A stretch of DNA of 60,065 nt. Source: Mesorhizobium sp. WSM4313. Its GTDB lineage: Bacteria; Pseudomonadota; Alphaproteobacteria; Rhizobiales; Rhizobiaceae. The DNA is taken from positions 1-60,065 of the forward strand of contig NZ_NSFT01000022.1 in assembly GCF_002294725.1 (NCBI RefSeq). The letters run 5' to 3'. The notes below the pieces were generated by a model, which saw nothing but the letters and a program-made list of their open reading frames with translations, did not search any database and was not told the origin of the DNA. The translations under genes and the position numbers were made by a program. Below are positions 25,093 to 33,610 of the stretch, piece after piece (within the stretch, counting starts at the first letter, position 1; every line of letters begins with the position of its first letter).

Positions 25093-26112
25093 TCACCGCC
25101 AGCCCAGAGCCGGCGCGACGTGCTTCAGGATCGACTCGATGACATGGGCGTTGTAGTCGACGCCAAGCTGATTGGGCACGGTGAGCAGCAGCGTGTCGGC
25201 CTCGGCGATCGCCTCGTCCGCCTTAAGCTGCTCCACCAGCTTGTCCGGTTCGGCGGCATAGGTGCGGCCGAACACGGCGCGCTTTTCCGGCTCGATATAG
25301 CCAAAATGGTCCTCGCCCTCGCTGCCGCCGAAATAGGCGCGGTCCATGTCATTGACGAGAGCGAAGATGCTGCGGCTGACCGAGACGCGCGGCTCCCTGG
25401 CATGGCCTGCTTCCTTCCAGGCGGCGCGGTAGGCCCTTATCTGCTTGGCTTGCTGGACATGCAGCGGCTCGCCGGTTTCATCGAATTTCAGGGTCGAGCT
25501 CTGCAGATTCATGCCGAGCTTGGCCGCCCATACGGCCGTGGCGTCGGTGGCCGCGCCCCACCAGATGCGCTCGCGCAGGCCAGCCGAGAAAGGCTCGAGC
25601 CTGAGCAGGCCGGGTGGGTTGGGGAACATCGGCCGCGGATTGGGCTGGGCAAAGCCTTCGCCGCGCAGCAGGTCGAGGAAGATCTCCGAATGCCGGCGCG
25701 CCATGTCGGCGTCGCTCTTGCCCTCTTCCGGCACGTAGCCGAAATAGCGCCAGCCATCGATCACCTGCTCGGGCGAGCCGCGGCTGATGCCCAACTGCAG
25801 ACGCCCGCCGGCAATCAGGTCGGCAGCGCCCGCATCCTCGGCCATGTAGAGCGGGTTTTCGTAGCGCATATCGATGACGGCGGTGCCGAGCTCGATACGC
25901 TTGGTCCTGGCGCCGGCCGCGGCAAGCAGCGGAAATGGCGAGGCGAGCTGGCGGGCGAAATGGTGGACGCGGTAATAGGCGCCGTCGGCGCCGAGCTCCT
26001 CGGCCGCGACCGCGAGGTCGATCGACTGCAGCAGCGCGTCGGCGCCCGAGCGCGTGCCCGATTGCGGCGAGGGCGACCAATGCCCGAACGACAGAAATCC
26101 GATCTTCTTCAT
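25093..26112 (-). CDS. LLM class flavin-dependent oxidoreductase
   Basis: A 339-residue luciferase-like monooxygenase: MKKIGFLSFGHWSP, then LAVAAEELGADGAYYRVHHFARQLASPFPLLAAAGARTKRIELGTAVIDMRYENPLYMAEDA and LQLGISRGSPEQVIDGW. These proteins use FMNH2, usually supplied by a separate reductase, to oxidise diverse substrates. None is adjacent, so the substrate is unknown. The ATG at 26112 is the family start; the upstream open frame is not coding-like. Confidence 0.88.
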   Translation of the reverse strand: MKKIGFLSFGHWSPSPQSGTRSGADALLQSIDLAVAAEELGADGAYYRVHHFARQLASPFPLLAAAGARTKRIELGTAVIDMRYENPLYMAEDAGAADLIAGGRLQLGISRGSPEQVIDGWRYFGYVPEEGKSDADMARRHSEIFLDLLRGEGFAQPNPRPMFPNPPGLLRLEPFSAGLRERIWWGAATDATAVWAAKLGMNLQSSTLKFDETGEPLHVQQAKQIRAYRAAWKEAGHAREPRVSVSRSIFALVNDMDRAYFGGSEGEDHFGYIEPEKRAVFGRTYAAEPDKLVEQLKADEAIAEADTLLLTVPNQLGVDYNAHVIESILKHVAPALGWR

Positions 26113-26369
26113 GGCTCCATTCCTGCTGGAGCGGCCCATCGACCGCTTAAAACTTCTTGTTGCTCCAGCAGATAGCCAGGGCAGTGCCGCGATACAACGG
26201 ACACCGAACGGATACAGACCGTCAATGCGTTCTGCGAAATGTCCGCCCTCGCGTCGGGACGTGATGGGGCCGGAGGCGCCGATCGCCTCATCCTGGCATT
26301 CTCGCCGGCGCCGGAGCGCTGTATCGTTCTCGCCGACCGGATGATTCCCGAGCATTGGACGAAGCCTTG

Positions 26370-27125
26370 ATGCATGGCCTGACACCCATATTTTCCACCG
26401 TGACCGCCTCGTTCCTGGCCTCCTTCGTCGAAGTGGTCGAAGCCTTCACCATCGTGCTCGCCGTCGCCGTGACTCGCGGCTGGCGCCCGGCGCTGACCGG
26501 CGCTGCCCTGGCGCTCATCTTGCTTGCGGCGCTGGTGCTGGCATTCGGACCGCTGCTGGCGCTCGTCCCCATCACCGTCCTGCAATTTGTGGTCGGCGTG
26601 CTTTTGATCCTGTTCGGCATGCGCTGGCTGAGAAAGGCGATCCTGCGCAGCGTCGGCGTGATCGCGCTGCATGACGAGGAGCAGGCCTTTTCCAGGGAGA
26701 CGGCGGCCTTGCAGCGGCAGGCCGCCGACCGCCGCGCCGACTATCTGGCGGCCGTCGCGTCGTTCAAGGCGGTGCTGCTCGAAGGCGTCGAAGTGGTGTT
26801 CATCGTCATTGCCGTCGGCGCCGCGCACGGGCAGACGCTCAATGCCGGCCTCGGCGCGCTGGCGGCCTTCGTGCTGGTGATGCTGATCGGTCTTGCCGTG
26901 CATCGTCCTTTAGCCCGCGTGCCCGAGAATGCGCTGAAATTCGTCGTCGGCCTGATGCTGACCAGCTTCGGCGTGTTCTGGACCGGCGAGGGCCTCGGCG
27001 CCGAGTGGCCGGGCGCCGACCTCGCTCTGCTCGCCATCTTCGCCGTCACCGCAGTCGCCTCCTTCGCCATCGTGCGTTGGCTGCGCGGCGCCTACCCGGC
27101 ACCCGCCGAAGGAGTTGCCCGATGA
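26370..27125 (+). CDS. COG4280-type integral membrane protein with internal duplication
   Basis: A 251-residue hydrophobic protein. It has two related halves: SFLASFVEVVEAFTIVLAV...VPITVLQFVVGVLLILFGMRW (about residues 10-85) and SFKAVLLEGVEVVFIVIAV...VPENALKFVVGLMLTSFGVFW (about 130-205). Each half keeps a membrane-embedded acidic EVVE/EGVE motif, reminiscent of duplicated cation transporters such as the GDT1 family. Transport function is inference. The ATG at 26370 is preferred to the TTG at 26355. It overlaps the next gene by 4 bases. Confidence 0.8.
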   Translation: MHGLTPIFSTVTASFLASFVEVVEAFTIVLAVAVTRGWRPALTGAALALILLAALVLAFGPLLALVPITVLQFVVGVLLILFGMRWLRKAILRSVGVIALHDEEQAFSRETAALQRQAADRRADYLAAVASFKAVLLEGVEVVFIVIAVGAAHGQTLNAGLGALAAFVLVMLIGLAVHRPLARVPENALKFVVGLMLTSFGVFWTGEGLGAEWPGADLALLAIFAVTAVASFAIVRWLRGAYPAPAEGVAR

Positions 27126-27331
27126 TCCGTCTGGTCGTCAAGGAGCTCGTCGGCATGTTCGCCGACGACGGTAATCTCGCCTTGCTCGCGCTGATCCTGA
27201 TCGCGCTGATCGCCGCCGCGGTGAAGTTCTTGGGGTTGCCGCCGCTCGTCGGCGGCTTCCTGCTCCTCGTCGGCTGCCTGGCAATTCTCCTGCAGAGCAC
27301 ACGCCGCGCCGCACGCGGCAGGGCGCGCTGA
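27122..27331 (+). CDS. Small membrane protein following COG4280 gene
   Basis: A 69-residue protein with two hydrophobic segments (LALLALILIALIAAAVKFL and LVGGFLLLVGCLAILLQ) and a basic tail (RRAARGRAR). It is translationally coupled to the upstream membrane protein (ATGA overlap), which suggests a small partner subunit. I recognise no family. Confidence 0.7.
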   Translation: MIRLVVKELVGMFADDGNLALLALILIALIAAAVKFLGLPPLVGGFLLLVGCLAILLQSTRRAARGRAR

Positions 27332-27390
27332 CCGGGGTTTATTCCGGTGAAGCTGCGCAACCGCTGGAGATTGGCGGAGCCGCCCCAGCC

Positions 27391-27573
27391 TCGTCATTCC
27401 AGGGCGGAGCAGCCGCAAAGCGGCGTCGCGGAGACCCTGGAATCCATTCCGTGACCTTGGCCAAGGAACGCAGCGGAGCAGAATTCTGCACCGCGGCAGC
27501 GCTTGGAAGTCACGGAATGGATTCTAGGGTCTGCGCGCGTCGCTCCGCTCCTTGCTCCGCCCTAGAATGACGA
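27391..27573. repeat. Palindrome-ended element, short form B
   Basis: The left arm starts TCGTCATTCCAGGGCGGAGC. The right arm ends CCGCCCTAGAATGACGA and is inverted. The interior carries TTCTGCACC (27484-27492). It belongs to the family of the GIY-YIG cassettes at 49080 and 51256. It lies between the convergent small membrane protein and methyltransferase genes. Confidence 0.85.
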
Positions 27574-27584
27574 TCGCGATGGAA

Positions 27585-28209
27585 CTAGTAAACGGTAAAG
27601 AGCGTCGGCAGGTCGCCGCTGAGGCGCAAATACTCGACCGCCTCGATCACCGGAAACAAAGCCAGGAAATAGAGCCCGTCGCGGAACGTGTTCCGCAGCG
27701 CCCGTCGAGAACAGCCACTGCGCCTCATCGCGGTAAAGCAGCGGATTCGGCCAGAAGGACGGCGTGCGTTCGGCATAGGCCGCGTAAGCCGCACCGAATT
27801 TGCCGGCGAGATACTCGGCCTCCTTGCGCGCGGTGAAGCGGAAGACGAGGAAGCTCGCCAGGCCGAGCAACGCGGCCGCGAGCAGCGAACCGAACATCAG
27901 CCCGATGCCAGCCGTGCCGACCGTCGAGAAGAAATAGAGCGGGTTGCGGGTCATCGAGAACGGGCCGGACACGATCAGCTCGTCATTCTTCCTGCCGCCG
28001 ACGAACAGGATGCTCCACAGCCGGCCGAGGAAGCAGATCAGCACCATCGCGAAGCCGATCGTCTCCACGACTTCGTGACCGTCCGATCCCTCGGCCAACG
28101 CCGGCTTGCTGAACAGGAGCAGGATGACGGCAAGAACGGCGGCCAGCTGCACGACGATCAGGCGCTTATGCTGGTCGAACGCATCCGGCGTCGATTTGGG
28201 GGATGCCAT
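27585..28209 (-). pseudogene. Frameshifted isoprenylcysteine carboxyl methyltransferase-like membrane protein
   Basis: The frame starting at ATG 28209 encodes four hydrophobic segments and the ICMT/phospholipid methyltransferase signature (VSGPFSMTRNPLYFFSTVGTAGIG, then FRFTARKEAEYLAGKFGAAYAAY). Near 27701-27703 (CCC on the plus strand) the frame changes. The family-like C-terminus (ALRNTFRDGLYFLALFPVIEAVEYLRLSGDLPTLFTVY, written here only as a description of 27585-27697) lies in the next frame. The span is 625 bases, so one base is extra or two are missing. It may be a real inactivation or a sequencing error. Confidence 0.75.
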
Positions 28210-28412
28210 TCTTCTCACCGCTCCGGCGCAGCCAGGGGGCGCCAAGGCTTGTCTATCTCTTCGCTGGCGGCATGACGAGGCTCGGCGGATGTTTTTGGCC
28301 AACCTTACGAATTTGTAAGAACGCGGACAGGCCGCGGTGAATTCGCCTGCCTAATTTGGGCGTCGCCGCCATACGGAATTCGAGGCGGCTCGAACGAACA
28401 ACGGATCGCGCC

Positions 28413-29192
28413 ATGATCTCTCAAGCCGACAACCTCGCCCCCAACCGCGTCCCGGACGTCACCATCGATTTCTGGCTGGTTAAGATCATGGCGGTGACCA
28501 TGGGCGAGACGGCGGCCGACTACCTCGCCGTGAAGCTCGGCCTCGGCCTTACTGTCACGTCCTTGATCCTGGGCGGCATCCTCATCGTCGCGCTCGTCCT
28601 GCAATTCGCGCAGAAACGCTATGTACCTTGGGCCTATTGGCTCGCCGTCGTGCTGATCAGCGTCGTCGGCACCCTGGTCGCCGACAACCTCATCGACAAT
28701 TTCGGCGTGCGGCTGGAGACGACGACCATCGTCTTCTCGGTCGCCCTCGCACTGACTTTCGCGGTCTGGTATGCCAGCGAAAGGACCCTCTCGATCCACA
28801 CCATCTTCACCGCCAGGCGCGAGATCTTCTACTGGCTGGCGATCCTCTTCACCTTCTCGCTCGGCACGGCTGCCGGCGATCTGGTGGCCGAGCGCTTCGA
28901 TCTCGGCTATCTCGCTACCGGCATCATCTTCGGCGGCGTGATCGCGGCGATCGCTTTTGCCTGGTTCTTCCTCGGCCTGAACAGCGTCCTCGCCTTCTGG
29001 CTTGCCTATATCCTGACCCGGCCGTTCGGCGCCTCCTTCGGCGACCTGCTCTCGCATCCGGTCGACTATGGCGGGCTGGGCTTCGGCGCCACCTTCACCA
29101 GCCTGATTTTCCTCGGCTGCATCGTGGCCATCGTTCTCCATATGACGCTGAGAAAACTGATCGACGAAGACGAGCTGGCGCTCCTCGACTAG
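28413..29192 (+). CDS. COG4705-type membrane protein with four internal repeats
   Basis: A 259-residue protein with about eight hydrophobic segments. A motif recurs four times, each time before a membrane pair: MGETAADYLAVKLGLG, VGTLVADNLIDNFGV, LGTAAGDLVAERFDLGY and FGASFGDLLSHPVDYGG. The repeated G-x-x-x-x-D pattern suggests a four-fold symmetric channel or transporter built from duplicated two-helix units. Function is unknown. The ATG at 28413 is chosen as the first Met before the first repeat. Confidence 0.82.
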   Translation: MISQADNLAPNRVPDVTIDFWLVKIMAVTMGETAADYLAVKLGLGLTVTSLILGGILIVALVLQFAQKRYVPWAYWLAVVLISVVGTLVADNLIDNFGVRLETTTIVFSVALALTFAVWYASERTLSIHTIFTARREIFYWLAILFTFSLGTAAGDLVAERFDLGYLATGIIFGGVIAAIAFAWFFLGLNSVLAFWLAYILTRPFGASFGDLLSHPVDYGGLGFGATFTSLIFLGCIVAIVLHMTLRKLIDEDELALLD

Positions 29193-29302
29193 AGCATGTC
29201 GCGATTGACCGTAAGCTGCAGCAGCGAGACTGGCTCGGTCCGGGAGGGCCGGCAGCGCAGCCCGCCCGCTATCCCCTTGCGCGCCGCTCAACGATGCGTT
29301 AG

Positions 29303-29326
29303 ATACTGAACCAAATGGTTCAGTAT
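29303..29326. promoter_or_regulatory. ArsR-type operator overlapping the start codon
   Basis: Perfect 11-bp arms ATACTGAACCA and TGGTTCAGTAT are separated by AA. The dyad covers the ATG (29315-29317) of the ArsR-family gene. Such a position fits autorepression of the arsR/AHSA1 pair. Confidence 0.85.
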
Positions 29327-29671
29327 TCGAAGTCCCGCCTCGATGTCTCGTTCGCCGCGCTCTCGGACGCCACACGGCGCGGCATTCTGGAGCAGCTTGG
29401 ACGCGCGGAGGCCTCGATCACGGACCTTGCCGAGAAATTCCACATGACCCTCACAGGCATGAAGAAGCATATCGGCGTCTTGGAACAGGCGGGGCTCGTC
29501 ACCACCCGGAAAGCCGGGCGGGTGCGGACCTGCACGCTCGGCCTGCGCGGACTGGAGGAAGAGGCGGCTTGGATCGAGAGCTACCGCCGGCTTTGGGACG
29601 CACGCTTCGAAGAGCTGGACAAAGTTGTCGAGGAACTGAAACGGAAGGAGGAAGTCGATGGAACGGAGTGA
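29315..29671 (+). CDS. ArsR-family transcriptional regulator
   Basis: A 118-residue winged-helix protein (VSFAALSDATRRGILEQLGRAEASITDLAEKFHMTLTGMKKHIGVLEQAGLVTTRKAGRVRTC). It lacks the Cys motifs of metal-sensing ArsR proteins. It belongs to the group paired with an AHSA1/START-domain gene, which follows with a 14-base overlap. The start codon lies inside the operator-like palindrome, so the leader must be very short or the promoter sits just upstream. Confidence 0.92.
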   Translation: MVQYSKSRLDVSFAALSDATRRGILEQLGRAEASITDLAEKFHMTLTGMKKHIGVLEQAGLVTTRKAGRVRTCTLGLRGLEEEAAWIESYRRLWDARFEELDKVVEELKRKEEVDGTE

Positions 29672-30158
29672 GCCTGCTCGCACGACAGTAGAACGGAGGT
29701 CCGACCGTGAGCTGGTCGTTACGCGAACCTTCGACGCCCCCGCACGCATCGTGTTCGAGGCGTGGACCAAGCCCGAACTGTTCAAGCGGTGGTGGGCGCC
29801 GAAGTCGATGGGCATGATCCTGCGTTCCTGCGAGATGGATGTTCGCGTCGGGGGCGGGTACCGTTTGGCGTTCGGCCATGACCCCTCGAACCCCGCCGAG
29901 TTCTTCGGCCGGTATATCGAAGTGGTGCCGTACTCGCGCCTCGCCTGGACCAATGACGAAGGCGGCGACGGTGGACCCGTCACCACGGTGACCTTCGAGG
30001 AAAAGGGTGGCAAGACGCTGCTGGTGATGCACGAGCTCTATCCCTCGAAAGAAGCTCTCGACGCTGCCGGCACCGGGGCGGCCGATGCGATGGGCGAGAC
30101 GTTCGGGCAACTGGACGAGCTTCTTCTCACGCTGGGCGCGAGCGCGGGACGACCATGA
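29658..30158 (+). CDS. SRPBCC/AHSA1-domain protein
   Basis: A 166-residue START-like protein (LVVTRTFDAPARIVFEAWTKPELFKRWWAPKSMG, then DVRVGGGYRLAF and GRYIEVVPYSRLAWT). The family binds hydrophobic ligands. Paired with ArsR regulators, its ligand and role are mostly unknown. A good GGAGG precedes the ATG inside the arsR gene, which suggests coupled translation. Confidence 0.9.
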   Translation: MERSEPARTTVERRSDRELVVTRTFDAPARIVFEAWTKPELFKRWWAPKSMGMILRSCEMDVRVGGGYRLAFGHDPSNPAEFFGRYIEVVPYSRLAWTNDEGGDGGPVTTVTFEEKGGKTLLVMHELYPSKEALDAAGTGAADAMGETFGQLDELLLTLGASAGRP

Positions 30159-30308
30159 GGTCGCTCACGCCACCGGCCGCCCGGTTCTTCGCCGCTGCCG
30201 TCGGCGGTCGCGACGGATATCGGCTGTCCCTCGCAAAAATGTGTAGCGGCGCTCGGTCTGAAAGCTCGTAAAAACAAATGGTTGAGGTGGCAAGGACGGC
30301 ACCGGACA

Positions 30309-30986
30309 ATGCGACTTCTGCTTGTTGAAGACGATCCGAGAACCGCGGATTATATCATCAGGGGACTGACCGAGGCCGGCCATGTCTGCGATCTCTTGCG
30401 CGACGGTCATGACGGGCTCTTCGCCGCGACCCGCAACGCCTATGACGTGATCGTCGCCGACCGCATGGTGCCCGGCCTCGACGGCCTGTCGATGATCAAG
30501 GCGGTGCGTGCCGCCGGCATCCGCACGCCCGCTATTTTCCTGACCTCGATCGGCGGCGTCGACGACCGGGTCGAGGGCCTCGAGGCCGGCGGCGACGACT
30601 ATCTCGTCAAGCCCTTCGCCTTTTCCGAGCTGCTTGCCCGCATCCATGCGCTCGGCCGCCGGCCGGCGGCGCAGGAGCAGAAGACGGCTTTGCGTGTCGC
30701 CGACCTCGAAATGGACCTTATCCAGCGCCGCGTCACCAGGCAGGGCCAGCCGATCGACCTGCAGCCGCGCGAGTTCAGCCTGCTCGAAGTGCTGATGCGC
30801 GGCGAGGGCCGCGTCATCACCCGCACCATGTTGCTCGAGCGCGTCTGGGATTTTCATTTCGACCCCAAGACCAGTGTCGTCGAGACGCATATCAGCCGGC
30901 TCAGGGCCAAGGTCGACAGGCCCTTCGACGTGCCGTTGATCCACACCGTGCGCAACACCGGCTACAGCCTGCATGTCCCGGCCTGA
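30309..30986 (+). CDS. OmpR-family response regulator
   Basis: A 225-residue regulator. It has acidic pair LLLVEDDPR, phosphoacceptor Asp51 (VIVADRMVPGLDG), Lys in DDYLVKPFAF and a winged helix ending SVVETHISRLRAKVDRPFDVPLIHTVRNTGYSLH. Its sequence is closest in style to CusR/CopR-type regulators, which respond to metals or envelope stress. The ATG at 30309 is the family start. The cognate kinase follows 45 bases on. Confidence 0.92.
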   Translation: MRLLLVEDDPRTADYIIRGLTEAGHVCDLLRDGHDGLFAATRNAYDVIVADRMVPGLDGLSMIKAVRAAGIRTPAIFLTSIGGVDDRVEGLEAGGDDYLVKPFAFSELLARIHALGRRPAAQEQKTALRVADLEMDLIQRRVTRQGQPIDLQPREFSLLEVLMRGEGRVITRTMLLERVWDFHFDPKTSVVETHISRLRAKVDRPFDVPLIHTVRNTGYSLHVPA

Positions 30987-31031
30987 TCTTGCCTCCGCAA
31001 TCGCGGGGCGGCCAACCGCTTCCGCGATCGC

Positions 31032-32420
31032 ATGAGCGGGACGCGCTCCAGCCTGCTGCGCAGCACGCCGTTCCGGCTGGCGCTGACCTTCGCCTTCCTG
31101 TTCCTGCTGGCCTTCATCCTGTCGGGCGCGATTGTCTATCAGCTGATGAGCGCCTCGCTCGCCAGGCAGCTCGATCAATCGATCAAGGAGACCTATTCGC
31201 TGATCGCCGCGACCCATGCCGAGGGCGACGAGGAGGATCTCGTTTCAACCGTCAGGGACCATGCCCAGTTCAGCCAGGACAAGGACGAAATCTTTTCCCT
31301 CACCGATCGGAACGGCAACCGTCTCGCCGGGGATTTCACCGCCTCCAGCCTGCCGGATGGCTTTTCCATCTTCGCCGCCGACTTGCCGGGCGTGCCGCCC
31401 GATACCCAATATCGTGCCTATTCGGGCACGGTCGGCGGCAACAAGCTGACGGTCGCCTTCTCGCTTTCGGAAACCGAGGATCTGGAGAGGATCGTGTTGA
31501 TGAGCTTCGGCTGGGCCACGCTGTTCATCACCGTCCTGGCGATCGGCGGCGGCGCCGTGCTTGCCTCGCGCGTCCAGCGGCGCCTCGACGGCATCGCCAA
31601 TACTATGGTCGACGTTTCGCATGGGCGTCTCGATGCCCGCATCCCGCTGACCGGCAATGGCGACGACATCGACGCCGTCTCGGCCCAGGTGAATTCCGCG
31701 CTCGATCGCCTGTCGGCCCTGGTCGACGGCATGCGGGAGGTGAGCGCCAACATCGCCCATGATCTCAAGACGCCGCTCAACCGGCTGCAGATGATCCTGG
31801 AATCCGCCGCCGACAAGACGGTGTCGGGCGAGGATGTCTCGACCGAGCTGACCGACGCCCGCGCCGAAAGCCAGCAGATCAACAGCACCTTCGACGCCTT
31901 GCTGCGCATCGCCCAGATCGAAGCCGGCGCCCGCAAGGCGCGCTTCGTCGATCTCGATGTCGGCCCGGTCGTCGAGACCATTGGCGAAGTCTATGCCGAT
32001 GTCGCCGAGGACGACGGCAAGTCTCTGTCCACCGTGATCGTTCCGGATACAAAATGGTACGTTCACGGCGACCGCGACCTGCTCATGCAGATGCTGGCCA
32101 ATCTGGTCGAGAACGCGCTCAGGCATTGCCCACCGGGCACCGCGATCGAGCTCTCGGTGACCCGGGCAGGCAACCACGTCCTCATTCATGTCCGCGATAA
32201 TGGCCCGGGCATTCCCGCCGAGGAGCGCGATAAAGTGTTCCGCCGGCTCTATCGGCTCGATGCCAGCCGCACGACGCCCGGCAGCGGCTTGGGCCTCAGC
32301 CTTGTCAAGGCGGTGGCCGACCTGCATGGCGCCGCGATAACGCTCGAGGACCGCAATCCGGGTCTCGGCGTTACAGTCAGCTTTCCGGCCGTGGGAACTC
32401 CGGTGACGTCGTCATTCTAG
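31032..32420 (+). CDS. Sensor histidine kinase, partner of the preceding regulator
   Basis: A 462-residue kinase. Transmembrane segments lie at about residues 15-37 and 155-178 around a periplasmic domain. A HAMP domain, H-box NIAHDLKTPLNRLQ (His243) and HATPase (NLVENALRH, GSGLGLSLVKAV) follow. The last codons and the TAG stop (TCATTCTAG) are part of the palindrome-ended repeat starting at 32410, so the repeat has set the C-terminus. The signal is unknown. Confidence 0.92.
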   Translation: MSGTRSSLLRSTPFRLALTFAFLFLLAFILSGAIVYQLMSASLARQLDQSIKETYSLIAATHAEGDEEDLVSTVRDHAQFSQDKDEIFSLTDRNGNRLAGDFTASSLPDGFSIFAADLPGVPPDTQYRAYSGTVGGNKLTVAFSLSETEDLERIVLMSFGWATLFITVLAIGGGAVLASRVQRRLDGIANTMVDVSHGRLDARIPLTGNGDDIDAVSAQVNSALDRLSALVDGMREVSANIAHDLKTPLNRLQMILESAADKTVSGEDVSTELTDARAESQQINSTFDALLRIAQIEAGARKARFVDLDVGPVVETIGEVYADVAEDDGKSLSTVIVPDTKWYVHGDRDLLMQMLANLVENALRHCPPGTAIELSVTRAGNHVLIHVRDNGPGIPAEERDKVFRRLYRLDASRTTPGSGLGLSLVKAVADLHGAAITLEDRNPGLGVTVSFPAVGTPVTSSF

Positions 32421-32594
32421 GGCGGAGCAAGGAGCGGAGCGACGCGCGCAGACCCTAGAATCCATGCCATAACTTCTGCCGGGAAATGCAACGGTGCAGA
32501 AGATTCTGTAACCGCTGCAACGCCTTAACGTCACGGCATGGATTCTAGGGACTACGCGGTACGCTTCGCTTCCCGCTCCGCCCTAGAATGACGA
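32410..32594. repeat. Palindrome-ended element, short form C
   Basis: The left arm begins CGTCATTCTAGGGCGGAGCA. The right arm ends CCGCCCTAGAATGACGA. The interior is in inverted orientation relative to form D at 47719: GGTGCAGAA (32493-32501) and a shared run of about 37 bases match on the opposite strand. It overlaps the last 11 bases of the kinase gene and supplies its stop codon. Confidence 0.88.
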
Positions 32595-32634
32595 TCGCGA
32601 TGGGCGACGACGGGTGGGCGACCGTCGGCCATTT

Positions 32635-33504
32635 TTACCGCGCCCCGCCCGCCCGGCGGAAATCGGAAGGCGACATGCCGGCGAGCTTGCGGAACGATTT
32701 GTTGAAGGCGCTGAGCGAGCCGAAGCCCGAGTCCATGGCGACCCTCAGCACATTGGCGTCCTCATGCATCAGCAGCGCCTGGGCGTAGCTCAACCGCAGC
32801 AGGTTGACATATTCGTTGAGCGTCATGCCGGTCGATTTCTTGAACAGGCTCATTGCGTATTTGGGATGGATATCGGCGGCCGCGGCGATGGTCACGCAGT
32901 CGATGTCGTAGAGGAAATTCTCGGCGATGAAATCGCACATGCGCCCGACATTACGGGAGGACTGCTGGTCGAAGGCATTGCCGGCGCCTTGGCCAGCCAC
33001 CCTTTCCGGAACCAGCCGGTAAGGCTCGAAGCGTACCCGCTCGAGCCGCAGCAGCAGCTCGTTGACGGCATGCTCGGCCCTCGCCGGATCGCCCGAGCGC
33101 GCATATTCGTTCCAGCGCTTGAAACTGTCGTTGTCCGACTGGTCGGTCGCATTGGTCACCAGCGTCGCGCCGGTCATCAGCCGATGGCGTATGTCGGCCG
33201 GCAGATGCAGACGGAAGAAATGCACCAGCGGCAGATGCGCGCCGGCATAGACGGCGTCGTCGGAAAGATCGTCCATCTGGTGCGGCAGGCCGCCCCAGAA
33301 CAGGCACATCTCGCCCGCCGAAAGCGAAATCTCATGCTCGGCCATGCGGTAATGCACGCGGCCCTGCACGATGAAATTCACCTCCACCTGGGCGTGCCAA
33401 TGCGGTTTCAGCATCACCAACGGGTGGTTGTAAAACATCTGCAGCATAAGCGGCAGTCCTTCGACGCTGCTCGCGCCAGGCTGGTAGAACGGACGCTCCG
33501 GCAT
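32635..33504 (-). CDS. AraC-family regulator with N-terminal cupin domain
   Basis: A 289-residue protein. A cupin sensor (MLKPHWHAQVEVNFIVQGRVHYRM...GEMCLFWGGLPHQM) is followed by a C-terminal double helix-turn-helix (IAAAADIHPKYAMSLFKKSTGMTLNEYVNLLRLSYAQALL...VAMDSGFGSLSAFNKSFRKLAGMSPSDFRR). It is divergent from the sugar ABC transporter operon and is probably its activator. I prefer the ATG at 33504 because GGAAAG precedes it; an in-frame ATG at 33561 has no such site. Confidence 0.9.
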   Translation of the reverse strand: MPERPFYQPGASSVEGLPLMLQMFYNHPLVMLKPHWHAQVEVNFIVQGRVHYRMAEHEISLSAGEMCLFWGGLPHQMDDLSDDAVYAGAHLPLVHFFRLHLPADIRHRLMTGATLVTNATDQSDNDSFKRWNEYARSGDPARAEHAVNELLLRLERVRFEPYRLVPERVAGQGAGNAFDQQSSRNVGRMCDFIAENFLYDIDCVTIAAAADIHPKYAMSLFKKSTGMTLNEYVNLLRLSYAQALLMHEDANVLRVAMDSGFGSLSAFNKSFRKLAGMSPSDFRRAGGAR

Positions 33505-33610
33505 CTTACTTTCCGCCAACTTCTCATTCCCTTCGACGGGGACAAGCCTTCCGCGCCGCATAGTCTAGCCACGCTCACAGTGAGAGAGCAAATGAAATGG
33601 GAGGATTTCA

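Noticed and set aside
26355..26369. TTG start for the COG4280 protein
   Set aside because: An ATG five codons downstream at 26370 starts just before the first membrane segment and is the simpler choice.
28304..28319. Short palindrome CTTACGAATTTGTAAG before the COG4705 gene
   Set aside because: The arms are only 5 bp around an AT-rich centre, and no second copy or matching regulator was found, so it may be chance.
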